From Tetranychus cinnabarinus (lineage: Eukaryota > Arthropoda > Arachnida > Trombidiformes > Tetranychidae): a DNA stretch of 64,000 nt. A program made the position numbers and the translations under genes. Positions 11,701-23,597 of the stretch are shown piece after piece. Numbering within the stretch: the stretch's first letter is position 1; each line of letters opens with the position of its first letter. Location: contig WHVY01000005.1 of the NCBI GenBank assembly GCA_022266195.1, positions 5,642,001 to 5,706,000 of the forward strand, given 5' to 3'. The notes beneath the pieces were generated by a model. It searched no databases. It was not told where the DNA came from and saw nothing but the letters and a program-made list of their open reading frames with translations.

Positions 11701-14700
11701 GCTGTAAGATAAAGAGAAGAGCAAAAAATAGAAAATAGTTTAAGAGGAAAAAACAAAAAGGGTTGAGAGTAAAGAAAAGGTAAACCGTTAAATTGATTAA
11801 ATTCACATGTTATTTATATCAAGTTGCTTCTATTAATTTCATTTCATTTCTTATTTTTTCAAGTTTAAACATTTCATTTAAGGCAAAAGGAAAACGGAAA
11901 ATGAAAAATGAAATGAAACGAAAAAGGTAAATCATGAGTTGTTGTTTGTTCAATTTGGCCATTCACTTTCAACCCGTCACAAGGTTCATTCATTATTGAT
12001 GTTCAGGCTTAGTTGTGATAATTATATTATGCATGATAATAACGAGAATAACAAATATTCTTGGTTTTCTGGATTCTCTTATTGGATAACTTAATCTCAT
12101 TCACATGTTTATCTTTCATGATGAAACTATTAATAATATTGCTACGTGATTCAAGCGAAACGAACAATTTTGTTTCACCTTTTTCTTCCTTTTCTCATTC
12201 TTTTGATTATTCACTGAATAGTCGAGATGATTTTGGATTATTCAATGGAAAAAGGCAGTAAATCTTTTCTTCATGGAAACGGCAAAATCTCCTTTTGGCC
12301 TTTTCTTTCTTCTCCTTTTTTTCATATTCAATAAAATTATGTTTACAGCCATTGTTATTGTCTTATTAGTAGAGTTCAGTGTTCAGTGTTGGTTTTGTTC
12401 AGTTTTCATTCTGTGATGAGATGAGTCTTTGAGGTGAAGAAAGGCGGCGAGGGAAAATAATATTTATAATCATTCTCAGTCTCTGTTTGGTATTCATTGT
12501 TATTGTGTGCAATAATGATGATGATGATAATAAATGATATCAAATAGGACTGACATGGAAATAATATTAAAACTGTTGCAAGAAGGTGAAAAGATGAGGA
12601 TAAAAATCATTGGTTTCATCACGTATTTAGATTAACATTTTTCGCTTTAATCGATTTCCTTTTTGTTTTCTTATTTCCTGTTTATCTGTTAACATTGTCT
12701 TTGTAATAATGTTACAGGCAATCTTGCTCTTTCCAGTTGAACATGAAACAATTTAGACTCTAGTTAAGGTTAAAGGAAAAGCGCGCTGAGTTTTCGTCTC
12801 GAGTTTCCCTTTTAACGCTTTATCAAAGTTTAGTTGTGCGTAAAAATAATCACGCAAATTGCGTTTAACTAATTCAGTTTGATACTCTTTTCATGAATAA
12901 GAATCTTTTTCGTTCTATCTTCCAATTCGTTCTGAATATCCTTCAACACTAAATGGCAAAATGAACAAAAAGACTTAAAAGTAGAAATAAGAAATAGAGA
13001 AAAATGACTTAAAAAATTCGATTTATTTCTTGAGCTTTCAAAGAAACTTTGAAATATCATTTTTGAAGTTTTTGACCAGATTCACATTTCACCCTTTTAC
13101 AATTGCACCCTTTGACTAATGTCTTAAAAAATCCAAATGTACCTCCGAGTCTCAACTCGAAAAATACTCTTAACGCAACTAGGTTGAGTCTTAGGTCAAT
13201 CATTTCACATGTTTTCGCATTTTATTGCTCAGGCCCAGACTACTGATATTCCTTGCGTTATCAAACTTAGCCTGTGAGCTAGTGTTGGCAACTTTTACCA
13301 CAGTCACATTGGAGATGAATCTCTGCTTATGCAGTGTCAACAATGCTTGTCATCTTCTCTGACGAATCCGACTAGTCCTGTGTTGATGATGTCTGTTGTA
13401 ATAATGATGGAAATGCGAAAAAGGAAAGAAGATCCGTAGCAACCGTGTTGCTAAGTTTCTTTTAAAACGCGCGGTACCTTCAAATAATACTTAAAAAAAT
13501 TTTGAATGATGAAAATTTTAAAACTTCGTCAATGAGAAATAAATTGCACCACTTATTGAGACTTTTAATGATTGTTAGTCGAGTAATTTTCCAGCAGGAA
13601 ACAGTGAAAGGTTAAAGTGAAACGAGAAATCGAAGTAAAAACTTATCATTTAAAGGGAAAAGTTAATGTTTAAAATGAAATTAGCAAATAATGTCAATGT
13701 AAATGTCATGTTAATGTTACATAATGGCGAGTAAAAAAATGATATTTATTAATCCTTGGATGATGGAGCTGGAAACATGCATATAAATAAATAATGTTTA
13801 CTCTCGTTTTTCATCATTTAAAACTTATTCAGTTTAAATAAAATAATGTTTAACAAGAACATGCAGCCTGAATGAGGAATAAAAAAGGCAGAAAAAAAAT
13901 ATTAAAATGATAACCTCAAATGTTGGTTTAATAAATGATAACTTGATGGATCTTTAATCATTAGCTATAAGCAAAACAAATGATTTTTTTTTTCAAACAA
14001 AGTAAAGCAGCAGAAGAAGAAAAAAAGATGAAAAGATGAAGATAGCGAGAGGAAGAAAAGTAAAGGAGGAGAAAAGAAAAATTATCGTTTTCGATGCAAA
14101 TTCTTGTTGGAACTTTTCTTTTCTCTCTCATTCTGTATTTGCTTTTGTCAATGTTCATGTTTACATAAACAATGAAACAGGTCATTATGGTTCATTTTAT
14201 GCTACTATAAATTACATATTACAGAATTGAATAAATTGAGATAAAAAATGATAACAATGATGATGATTGAGTAAAGATAATGGATGAAATTATTTTTAGT
14301 CTTTTTCCTCGTTCCATTGTCAACTCTTTGTTGGTTCAATTGGTTCATCATTTGCTCGTGATTAATGTTACGATGGATTCAAATTTCGGTCAAAAATGTC
14401 AATTTGTTTAACCAACGAATATGAATAAACACGAAATTTGATTAAATTAGTTTCTCTTCGACATTCATTTGAATAAGCTAATCATGTTAATGGTGACGAA
14501 CTAATATTGAACTTTTTTTTCTCGACTTTTTTCACCGTTTTTTCGTCTTCATCACTTCAATGTTCATTCATGTTTGGTTCTGATTCATCAACTTTTTTTT
14601 CTCTTTTTTCGATTCTCTTTCTTACCGTTGCTTTCATCTTTTTTTATCAACCAAAGTTGTCTGACACGAAACACCATGTAACATAAAGGTAATGAAAGAT

Positions 14701-15630
14701 GAAATCATGTCAGTGTGGAAAGAAGATGATTTTTGAGAAAGAAATGATTTCGTCTATTTCAATGTTTTTTCTTTTACTCTTTTATCTATTCTTGAATTTC
14801 TTTCATGATTTTCAATTTTCCTTGTTTCACTTTGAAATTTTAATTTCAAACAGTGGATTAAGAGATAGAAGGTTCAATGGAACATGGAGAAAAGAAATGT
14901 TGAGGAAGAAAAAAAGGTTTCACTCGATTGAAGTTCATTTGAAAGTCAAATGAACATTGAAATTTGTAAACATTTTTCTTCTCTTTTTTTATCAACCAAA
15001 CAATTTGGTTTGAATAATTGCCTTCCAACAATGTCGCCGACTGTTGATTGTAGCAAGAGTTTTGTTGATGAATATTTAGGTTGCCAGGAAAGAATCGCAA
15101 AAAAATTTTGAAGAAATTTGAATGATTCCGTTTCGAGTAAAAATCGTTAATTCGATAAAAAAGTTTCAAAAAAGCAAAGTGAAGTGAAAGTAAATATTGA
15201 TATTATTCACTTGACAGCCAACCAAAAATGATACATAACTAATCAAACAGATTCCACTTCAAACCTAACAGAGTTCACAAATCTAACAATTTTCATCTTT
15301 GGACAAATCACAGGCAAAATTATTCTTGAACAGTTGAGTTTATCCATATAAGCAGAGATGAAAAGAGGTCAAAAATGAAGGTATCTACAAAGAGAGTGAG
15401 ACAATTATTAATAATTTGTGAGAAAATTTAACTTTGCATTCGTCATTTTCGTTGACCTTCCAGGGAAGCGATTCAACAACTAAAGCTTATGACTATCACT
15501 ACTAACTGATGATTGTTATTAACTGTTAAGAGCTGATGAATGTTTGTCGAGTAACCACAAAGCGTCTGCACAAAAATAAAAAAAAATTTTACAAACCAAC
15601 CAAAGTTCAAAATGAACCACAAAAACTAGC
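8712..15630. other. long non-coding stretch
   Basis: No supported gene. The ORF at 9849-10181 (110 codons) is hydrophobic Leu/Phe-rich, starts at a non-ATG codon and has no recognisable domain. Present are a GAT microsatellite near 12514-12530 and a patch of higher GC around 13138-13481 bounded by GTACC-containing words, which may be an old repeat. Probably intergenic or intronic. Confidence 0.5.
12514..12530. repeat. (GAT)n microsatellite
   Basis: A short run of GAT/ATG units extended by GATAAT. Simple sequence repeat without coding context. Confidence 0.7.
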
Positions 15631-15689
15631 AGAATTTAGAGAATGATTCATTCTCTAAATTCTAGTTTCATTCTGAATGAAACTAGAAT
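15631..15689. repeat. two back-to-back perfect hairpins
   Basis: The first palindrome has 16 bp arms (AGAATTTAGAGAATGA at 15631-15646 and its complement at 15648-15663) around a single T. The second has 15 bp arms (15659-15673 and 15675-15689) around a single T, overlapping the first by five bases. Both are perfect. Such a structure could be a transposon end, a cruciform-forming site or a relic of replication slippage. It does not resemble a microRNA precursor because the loops are one base. Confidence 0.8.
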
Positions 15690-18600
15690 TCAACATTTCA
15701 ACGCTTGATCTAATCGGCTTAGTACATTATTCTAGATCGCTCAACACTCTTAAGCAGGTGATTGCTTCAAGCCTTTACTGAAACAAAACTTTACCTTTAC
15801 TCAAATCTTTCTAATGAAGTGAAATTGCAACAAATCAAGTTGACTTAGCAATGACCCTTCAAAAGTGTCAGCAATCATTGAATAAAACTTGTTGGATGAA
15901 AAGTTTCCCTCTTTGTTACATTCTCATTGCTGAGTTTAGGTTGAAATAAAAGGTAAAACTTGATAAGGAAGAGACTAAATGATGCATCAATCAAGAATTT
16001 GTCGGTTGGAAGTAAAAATTGAGCCTTTTTGGATGAGAAAAGATGAGGGAATTGAAGATGACGAGGTAAAGAGAGAAAAGGGAAAAGAAGAGCTCCTGGT
16101 GAAAGAAGATGATTAAGAAGGCGAACCAAGAAGATGATGATGTTGATAAGGGTAATAAAATGGATTTCTAGTGAATTTCATCACAATCATATTGTATCTA
16201 AACATGGAAATGTGATGATGAGAGAAAAAGGATATATGAAGGAGAAAAAAGATGAAGAATAAATAGAAATGAGAAAATGGAGAAAACATGAGAGATTTTG
16301 TTTACTGTTAAACATCTTGAGATGATGATGGAAAGAAGAAGAGGAATTGTTTCTCGACTTTTTTCTCTCTCTTCGTCATCCATTTGATCAGTCCACGACA
16401 AAGTTGACAATACATTTTGCTCAATTGACCATTGAACTTATAATAAATATTTACTATCAACATTGTAGTTTTGTTCATCATTTTACTTTCATTTTTTTTA
16501 TTATTATTTTGTTCTTTCGTTTTTATATTTTTTCAGGTAAAAATGGATCAAGAAAAAATATATCAAAGATGAACAAACAAACTTGAATCAGTTGTAATGC
16601 AATCTGAAGATGAACGCTCAAGATGAACGCAATGTAACAGCTTTTCAAGATAATTCAAGATGTCAGTTGAGATCTTGAAAGTGATGCTATAACAGTTATA
16701 ATGATGATAATTATTAGTAAACTTGAAGAGCTTTGGACTCCAAGATAATGTCCAGTCAAGATTGAGTCAAAAGGCAGCTCAATAGGAACCAAGAGGAAAA
16801 AATGAAGCATCATTATTCATCTTTACCATGAAACTTTTGCAACAAAATGTTCGACAAAATGGAAAAATTGCATTTTCGTGAAATCCTTTTTTGAACAACG
16901 AAAAGTTTGACTGATAAACTTTCGAGTAAATAGAAGCTTATCAATCTTTAAATTTCTAGAAAAAATAATTAAATAATTTCTTTTAAAATTTTTATCAACA
17001 ACTCGTTCTTAGCAGAATAACTTTGATATCGAAAACTGCATTTTAAGAAATCCCAAAAACAGCAATAAGCTTTCTAATGCGATTAATCATACCATTCAAT
17101 ATCAACTTAATCTTTTAAGATTTGTAATCGTAATCGTTCAATTTAGTTTCCTGGTTAGAAGAGTCTAAATTTCGATTGATTTCTTTGCTCTGAAGCATTC
17201 TTGTCCAAGTGAAAACAGTAAATCAGAAGACGCGATTAAACTTGCAAAACTTAACTAATGTTGAAATGGGAAAAGTAAAAGTTTTTGGAGAAAAAACTTT
17301 TTTTACTTTTACATTTTGTATGAAAAATATGAGCATTTGGAAACGGTTGAAGTGAAGTTACTTTAGCAGGTAATTTAATGAAAATGCAATGCAATTGTTT
17401 TCTGTCTAGACACGAATATTGACGATTGAAAATGAAAAGAAAACGAAAATGTTCTCATGAGAATGTTACCGAAAAATGGTTTATTCAGATTTGATTTGCA
17501 CATTCAGTGATTTACAACATTTAGTGACAAAATCAATCCGCCATTAATGAAAATTCAAATATCTTTCGATTGGTTTGAAAACTTGAAATGTAAATTGAAC
17601 GAAAATTTTGCAAAAGTCGTTAATCGAATAATGAAAATTTTGAGAATTTCCAGTTTACTTAAATCTGCCAATTATCATATCAAAGTGTCGATATACATTA
17701 TTCACCTTTTCCTTTCTTTTCCTCATTCTACACATTTCACCTGAATGTCTCAATTATTATTTAATAAGTTTCCTCGGTTGAAAGATTAAACTTTACTTTG
17801 GTTACCAGATGCTAACAGAATCAAAACATAATCCGACTTAAATCATCTTAATACAACCTTATATTCATCTTCATCTCTCTTTCAATTTTCCTTTTAATTG
17901 ACGAAATAAAAGCGAACATTTTTTTTCTATTCTTAGCCTTTTCCTATTAATATAATCTTCTTTTGTTGGAATCATTTTTCCTGCAATTTTTTAAAACAAA
18001 ATCTATGTTCAGATTTAAACTCGAATGGATTCAGGTTGAACTTGCTTTCGATTGGAACAAAATTGCAAGAAAAATTGTTTCATCAAGCAATGTTCATTAC
18101 ATGATATTGCTCGAGTAAATGAGTTGTTTTACATGATTGCGTGAAGTAACTTACAAGGCTAAACAAAACCAATTTAAGAGTTAATAAAGTTCAAAATTTT
18201 TCTCAATTTTTACCGATTCTGCCAACTTTATCAATATCAAAAAGTGTTTTTCTTTTCCTTTTTTTTTCTTTAAAAAAGGAAAAAATCTTTACATTGTTGA
18301 TATCTTGTTCACTTAAACTTAATTAGAGTCATTAGAAAGGCACAATATTCATTTGAAATTATCTCAGTTGAGTTGTTCAAAGTGATTAAATATTTATGCA
18401 TGACAAGATAAACATTCAGTTTCAACTGAAAAGTTTGTCAAACGAAAAGAGAGAAGAGAGGAAAAAATGTTTAAAATCTGTTGAGATACTTTTTTCCTCT
18501 TCTATTTCACAACAAAAGTAAACTTTATCTCCAAGTAAATCATTGCACGTTTAGGTTTTGCATGGAAATGGTTCACAAATAACTGGACATGAAACTTTGG

Positions 18601-19442
18601 AGTGAATCAAACATGATAAACTGTTTGGTTCAGTGGAAAGAGAAAAAGAGTAAAAGAAGATTCTTGTGTAGCCATGATAATGTATTTAAATTTGAAAGGG
18701 AATAAAAAGACAAACAAATGTTCTTTTTTTGCAAACTTTTTTTCTTTTCCAATTTTTCATTTGGCAACAATCTGACCTCTGAAAGTTTAAATATATTTCA
18801 TGGTTAACAGAAAAAAAATCCGGAAGGTGAAACATAAATTTAAGGAATTCCGGGAAATCTTAGACTTTGAAGGGGAATGAGAAGAAATAGGTTGAAATGA
18901 ATAGACAGAGAAGTGATAAAGAGTTGATAAAATGGATCAAGGATTGCTTGAGAAAGTGAGAGAGTGAGACAAGAGAGAAAAAATAACAATATAAAGATGA
19001 TAATCAAAGCCCAGAAGTGAAACTAGTAAGAAACGAAAATGGTTACTATGGTGAAGTGTCAGAATATAACTCAACGATAATGACACAGGAATGCAAAAGA
19101 AGAAAAAAGAATTGAACAGTCAAGAATGGTAAACAATCGCATGGGAATTTGTAGTGAGAATCAGAAAGAAGGAAAACTGGAAAACAAAGTAATATAATGT
19201 GTCTATGCTAGAAATTGTGACATTTAAAGTGATAACAGAGAGTTATAATAATTTGATAAAGCTACGCAAAAGGTTGACCAAAATTGCAACTTATTTTTAT
19301 CCAGCACTAAGATGATAGCAATAATAAAACACGATAACTGAAAAACTAAAGACAAAAGGTATGTTTTCGATATTCACACGTTTAAAATTCTTATTACATG
19401 AGAATTTTCTGGTTTTCCAACGCTATGTATGATCACTTGCTT
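15690..19442. other. non-coding stretch, nothing recognised
   Basis: AT-rich DNA with biased short ORFs on both strands (for example Phe/Ser-rich frames near 16198-16586). No conserved exon, RNA gene or element terminus was detected by eye. Confidence 0.55.
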
Positions 19443-19586
19443 AGTACCGTGCGTTTTTTTCAATCTACGCCTTTGTGAACTTCTGAACACCTTCATAACT
19501 CACGAACGGTTAGTGCTACTAATCTCAGACTTGAACTAGGCGCTTAAGCAGATTGAACAACTATAAGTGCGAACGCTCAAGGTACT
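19443..19586. repeat. ~144 bp repeat, MITE-like family copy 2
   Basis: Starts AGTACCGTGCG and ends CGCTCAAGGTACT, giving short inverted termini (AGTACC). The core ACTCACGAACGGTTAGTGCT followed by CTCAGACTTGAA matches the minus strand of the element at 8573-8711. It is locally richer in GC than its surroundings and has no ORF. Likely a diverged copy of the same non-autonomous family. Confidence 0.55.
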
Positions 19587-20226
19587 TCAAGATCAAATCT
19601 TTATTTGACCTCTAATTGATATTGAAAGGTCATTTTCTGAAATCGCAAAATTTTAATAACAGCGAATAATTATCAATTTAAACGGATAAAATGTTGAAAA
19701 CCAAAATTTTAGTTTCTAGTTTACTAAACTTGACCAGTAAAACTATTGCGAAATGGACGTTGCAAATGCTGATAACGGTATTTCATGGTTATTTTTACCT
19801 TCATCTTCTATTATCATAGTTTAACGCGATAATACTGGGGATGCTTCAATTTCTTGTCCATGATTTTTCTTTGCCAGCATTCAAATTCTCTTTGAAATAT
19901 TGAACCACCAAAAAAATGAGTTGAGCACAAAAGAGTAACCTATCATATGATATTGAGTCTATTCTTATCTTACATGTTTTCCCTTTCCTTAATACACGAT
20001 AATGTGATAGAATGAAATTGTGAGAAACACTTTACTTTCGATAGAAGAAGGAAAGCAAAGAAAAAGAAGAAGAAAAAGAAAATATACTTTTTTCTCTTGC
20101 CTTTCCATTCCAACATGAATGAGGTATTGAACAACAACAAGAGCAAAATATGTATGCATTGTTATATAAATCACAGACTGAATATAATACAAGCAAAAAG
20201 TCTGTTGAACAAGGTCATCAACTATT
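19587..20226. other. non-coding flank of the large transposon
   Basis: AT-rich; no gene recognised. The last two bases (TT, 20225-20226) are repeated immediately after the right end of the transposon (29188-29189) and are the probable target-site duplication. Confidence 0.55.
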
Positions 20227-20238
20227 CCCAGTCAACAG
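20227..20238 (+). repeat. left terminal inverted repeat
   Basis: CCCAGTCAACAG, identical to the reverse complement of 29176-29187. Sequence identity between the two ends stops after these 12 bases. Confidence 0.88.
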
Positions 20239-20249
20239 AGACATTTTTG

Positions 20250-20322
20250 GAGAGTCATTTTGATCTCAAAATGACTCTCTTTTGACTCACTTTTTGATTG
20301 CTTTAGCAATCAAACAGTCAAA
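20250..20322. promoter_or_regulatory. left subterminal hairpins, likely transposase-complex binding region
   Basis: A perfect palindrome with 14 bp arms (20250-20263 / 20266-20279, core GAGAGTCATTTTGA) is followed by a second perfect hairpin, TTTGATTGCT-TT-AGCAATCAAA (20293-20314). The second is nested in an outer TTTGACT / AGTCAAA pair (20281-20287 / 20316-20322). The GAGTC/GACTC pentamer recurs here and at the other end. Subterminal repeats are the binding sites of the accessory protein in plant En/Spm; the same role here is inference. Confidence 0.6.
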
Positions 20323-20573
20323 ATTGATTTTCAAGAGATTCGAGAGCTTTTAAATGATTCTGAGTTTCAAATTATACAAAAATAAACAATTTATTGATAT
20401 GATTCTTGTTTGAAAATTGAATTTCACATTGAATTTGGCTTTGAATTGAATTCTATAAAAATCGAGTAAAAATTTAATAACAAAAATTGATAATTTTGAG
20501 AATATGGCACTTTCTTAGTGAATTTGAATAAAAATGAAAATCTTGATAGTTGAAAGTCTAACTGAAAAGCTTA

Positions 20574-20834
20574 TTAAGGAATATCCATCGGTTCGGACTT
20601 TTTCTGGTGAATTTCCGGATCGATTTCCATTATTTGCGAAGATTCTTGGCTTTCTATTTCCATTGCTTGTTGTTGCTGTGTTTGCTGATTCTTTAAATTT
20701 CCAGAATTTTCTTCTAAACAATTGGATTCATGAGTTACGGTGTAAATGCGACCATCAGCTTCAAGAATTACTTGGAATGTTTGAGTTGATTCTTCACGAA
20801 TATACACCAATTTGAATTCTAGATTTCTATCCAT
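20574..20834 (-). CDS. small acidic Gln-rich protein encoded in the transposon (86 aa)
   Basis: No family recognised. The ATG at 20834 sits in an optimal animal start context (AAAGCCATGGA). The frame runs on upstream without an ATG, so this start is preferred. Residues 1-35 look like a small folded region with alternating strands (FKLVYI, TFQVIL, GRIYTV). Residues 45-86 are Gln-rich and acidic, with repeated M-E/D-I motifs (MEIESQ, MEIDPE, PMDIP). It lies downstream of the transposase on the same strand, between it and the left end, so it might share a transcript or be an independent accessory gene. Being inside the TIRs makes it transposon cargo. It could also be a chance ORF. Confidence 0.45.
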   Translation of the reverse strand: MDRNLEFKLVYIREESTQTFQVILEADGRIYTVTHESNCLEENSGNLKNQQTQQQQAMEIESQESSQIMEIDPEIHQKKSEPMDIP

Positions 20835-21143
20835 GGCTTTTCTTTGAGAATTCACGGAATTATTTGAAATCAAAATAAAGTTGAAAAATTCAAAAATATT
20901 TGAAACAGAATAAAACGTTTACTTTGATGGTAAAAAGCTTTGACAGTTGATGATACAATGAACAAAAAGATGTTGATGTGGATGGAATTCGATTCACGAT
21001 ATTAAAGTTGAATTAAAGAAAACAAAATTGAAAATAATTAAGAAAAATGTTGATGAGTTGAATTGTGTGATTAAAAGCTGAAAATGATTTAAATTCGTAG
21101 AATATGGAACTGCTTAAAAGCGTAAATAGCTTTTTCGAAAACT

Positions 21144-23597
21144 CTACTTGTTTTCCAAAAACGCTTCCACTAGAAAATTTTTCGCATATTTATAATGAAA
21201 TTTGACGCTTTCAATCTTGATTCCTTTTCGCTTGATGTCGATTAATTTAGCCACTTGATTCTTTTTCGACGATTTTATCTCGTGAATGTGATCAAATGTG
21301 AAGGAGAAATCACCGGTGAAACCTTTGAATTTGAATTTCAATGGACTGGAATCAAATTCAGTTCCAATGAAGCAGTAAGCTGAATGTACATGAACGATGA
21401 TTTCGATTTGGAAAAATTTTCCATTCTTCAACCGGACAACGCTATCATCTCTCATTTTGTCTGAACTATAATTTTTAGTTGAATATCTTATATTGTTGAA
21501 ACGAATACTCTTAAAATAACGCAAAGTGTTGAATCGAGCTACAATGTAGATTCCAAAATTATCCATCAACGGTTCAGAGATTCTTGATCTTATATTTTCA
21601 TCTTTTGCTGCATCATCATCTGCGATTGTTGTTATGACAGATTCTTGTCGACTGGATGTTGTTCCAAAGATTTGATTTTCTTTCTCCGACAGTTTCCAAA
21701 AGTTGACTTTAGTTTGAATAATCTCGCGGTGCTTAAAATCATTTAAAAATACTCTCACTAGAGATTGAGCGACACTTGAAGTCCTGCGCACTTTTTCTTT
21801 CAAAATTCCCATTTGGTTTTCCAGTGGATAGGCATTTAGATTCGCAAATGGTCCAAGACAGTTGATAGATTCTGGTAAATGGGACAATATATGTAAATTG
21901 TATGTGCATTGATTTTCTCCATAGATTTTTAAGATTCCATTTTGAAATTCATCCACAAGATTCGATATTTCTTGAATAATATCATGTGTTATGGTATCTG
22001 AATTCATAAGAACATAGATTCTTATTAAACACGCAATGTTATTGATGACTCGCAATCTCAGTAATCCTTTTGAACATGTCAGAAAATAATAACAAAGTAG
22101 TGAATCGTACTCGGCTGATTTCCAAAATTTAATCTGGTTGAGATCTCTTGGTGGTCTGGAAAATTCACTCGGGACTCTAATTTCTTTCAATCTTTGTCCA
22201 AATTCATTAGTGAATAGATTTCTATCAATGTTAGATTCCAAAACATTACGAATTTCACTCTTGAGCCATCCTTTGAATATGATATTTCTAAAGATTCCTA
22301 GAACCATGCAATGCATGGGCTCTACAGAGAATCCTTTGACAATGTTGAAATCTTTCAAAATCAAAAGAGGCGATTCACCGACAAGGCCTAGAAATCTGTC
22401 AATTCCTGTGGTTGTGTCTCTGTTAGTCAAGTAAAGCTGGAAATCAAGAAAATCTTGATGTTTTCTTGAGAAAGATTGAATTTCTTCTCTTGAAAGGTAA
22501 GGATAAACTCTAGCTCCTTGAGCTGAACCAGCTTTTACCAGGCACCAATCGCAACCATTGAGGTGATTGAATTGACGTACGCTTCGAAGATAGGCACGCA
22601 TCGGTGCATCTGCAATGACAGCAACAAGATGGAAAGTTGCTTTCAGAATTTTCGAACCGTTGTTTGGAAATTCAACCGGGTTTATTGAAAGTTGATTCAA
22701 CTCTTCAACAATTGGCTTGAGGAAAATATCCACTTTCGGTTTCTTTCTACCAACAAAAAGTCCAACTAAGAAAAAATTCTCTCTTCTGAAATGTCGAGAC
22801 ATTTCATTCACGGTCAAAAATAAGGGAAAAATCGAAGAATTTGAACTATTTCCAATGGAAACTTCATCCGCATGAAGTGTTAATGTGAGTCGTTTGACTG
22901 TAGAATCATCATACGACTGCTTGATTCTTTTGGCCTCTGATGAATTACAAATTTCAAATTCGTTCAATTTTGAACTATCCCAACAAGATTTTGGAAGTAG
23001 CGGAATATGATTTTCCAGCTGAACACGGAATGGAATGTGCAAAAAATATTTGTCTTGCTTGAGAATAACCGGTTGAATTTCACCATCACAAATGTAAGTT
23101 CCATAGTTTTTCGGTTCACCGTGAAAAGGTCCATGGAGATGTTCTTTCTCGCAAATTAAATATACGCTGACTCGATTAGTTTGAGCCTGCTTATCCCAAT
23201 AATAGCGAACATTTGGAAGAAGATTCTCTCTTGTTGAAAATCTATTGATGTAGAGGTTGAAAAGATTCACAATCTTTTCAGCTGAACTGAGAGTCACGCC
23301 ATTGCATGACAAAATAGATGAAAGTATGGCTTCTGAGTAATTCTTTTTATCTGGCACAGTAAGTCCTTCACTTCCTTGAATTTCTCCAAAGTCGGGGAAT
23401 TCGAGAATTTCACTCGATGATGAATCACTCGATGATGAATCGGGACAGAGAAAAGCTGGTTTACACAAATCAAGATAAGGTTTTACATCAACAACCGAAT
23501 CGTCGGAAGATTCAATGTTTGGTAAAGCAAACAGATAATTCGCGGCACCACGTTGATCATGTTTACGTTTAAGTTTGTTTACTGATCTTGTAGACAT
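21144..23597 (-). CDS. CACTA/EnSpm-like transposase (Tnp2-type), 817 aa
   Basis: DDE-type transposase expected to bind and cleave the element ends in the nucleus. Start chosen at the first ATG (MSTRSVNK, 23597); the frame is open 25 codons further up but has no ATG there. The N-terminus is basic (KLKRKH), then Ser/Asp-rich (residues 52-63). Catalytic landmarks in order are HADE (242-245, probable first Asp 244), ADAPMRAYL (329-337, probable second Asp 330) and GCDWC (348-352). These are followed by EPMHCMVLGIFR (426-437), YNLHILSHLPES (566-577) and YPLENQMGILKEKVR (590-604). The last three match the C-terminal half of animal and plant CACTA transposases. Single exon, no stops. It diverges from the accessory genes that start at 24086. 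The third catalytic acid cannot be fixed by eye. Confidence 0.9.
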   Translation of the reverse strand: MSTRSVNKLKRKHDQRGAANYLFALPNIESSDDSVVDVKPYLDLCKPAFLCPDSSSSDSSSSEILEFPDFGEIQGSEGLTVPDKKNYSEAILSSILSCNGVTLSSAEKIVNLFNLYINRFSTRENLLPNVRYYWDKQAQTNRVSVYLICEKEHLHGPFHGEPKNYGTYICDGEIQPVILKQDKYFLHIPFRVQLENHIPLLPKSCWDSSKLNEFEICNSSEAKRIKQSYDDSTVKRLTLTLHADEVSIGNSSNSSIFPLFLTVNEMSRHFRRENFFLVGLFVGRKKPKVDIFLKPIVEELNQLSINPVEFPNNGSKILKATFHLVAVIADAPMRAYLRSVRQFNHLNGCDWCLVKAGSAQGARVYPYLSREEIQSFSRKHQDFLDFQLYLTNRDTTTGIDRFLGLVGESPLLILKDFNIVKGFSVEPMHCMVLGIFRNIIFKGWLKSEIRNVLESNIDRNLFTNEFGQRLKEIRVPSEFSRPPRDLNQIKFWKSAEYDSLLCYYFLTCSKGLLRLRVINNIACLIRIYVLMNSDTITHDIIQEISNLVDEFQNGILKIYGENQCTYNLHILSHLPESINCLGPFANLNAYPLENQMGILKEKVRRTSSVAQSLVRVFLNDFKHREIIQTKVNFWKLSEKENQIFGTTSSRQESVITTIADDDAAKDENIRSRISEPLMDNFGIYIVARFNTLRYFKSIRFNNIRYSTKNYSSDKMRDDSVVRLKNGKFFQIEIIVHVHSAYCFIGTEFDSSPLKFKFKGFTGDFSFTFDHIHEIKSSKKNQVAKLIDIKRKGIKIESVKFHYKYAKNFLVEAFLENK

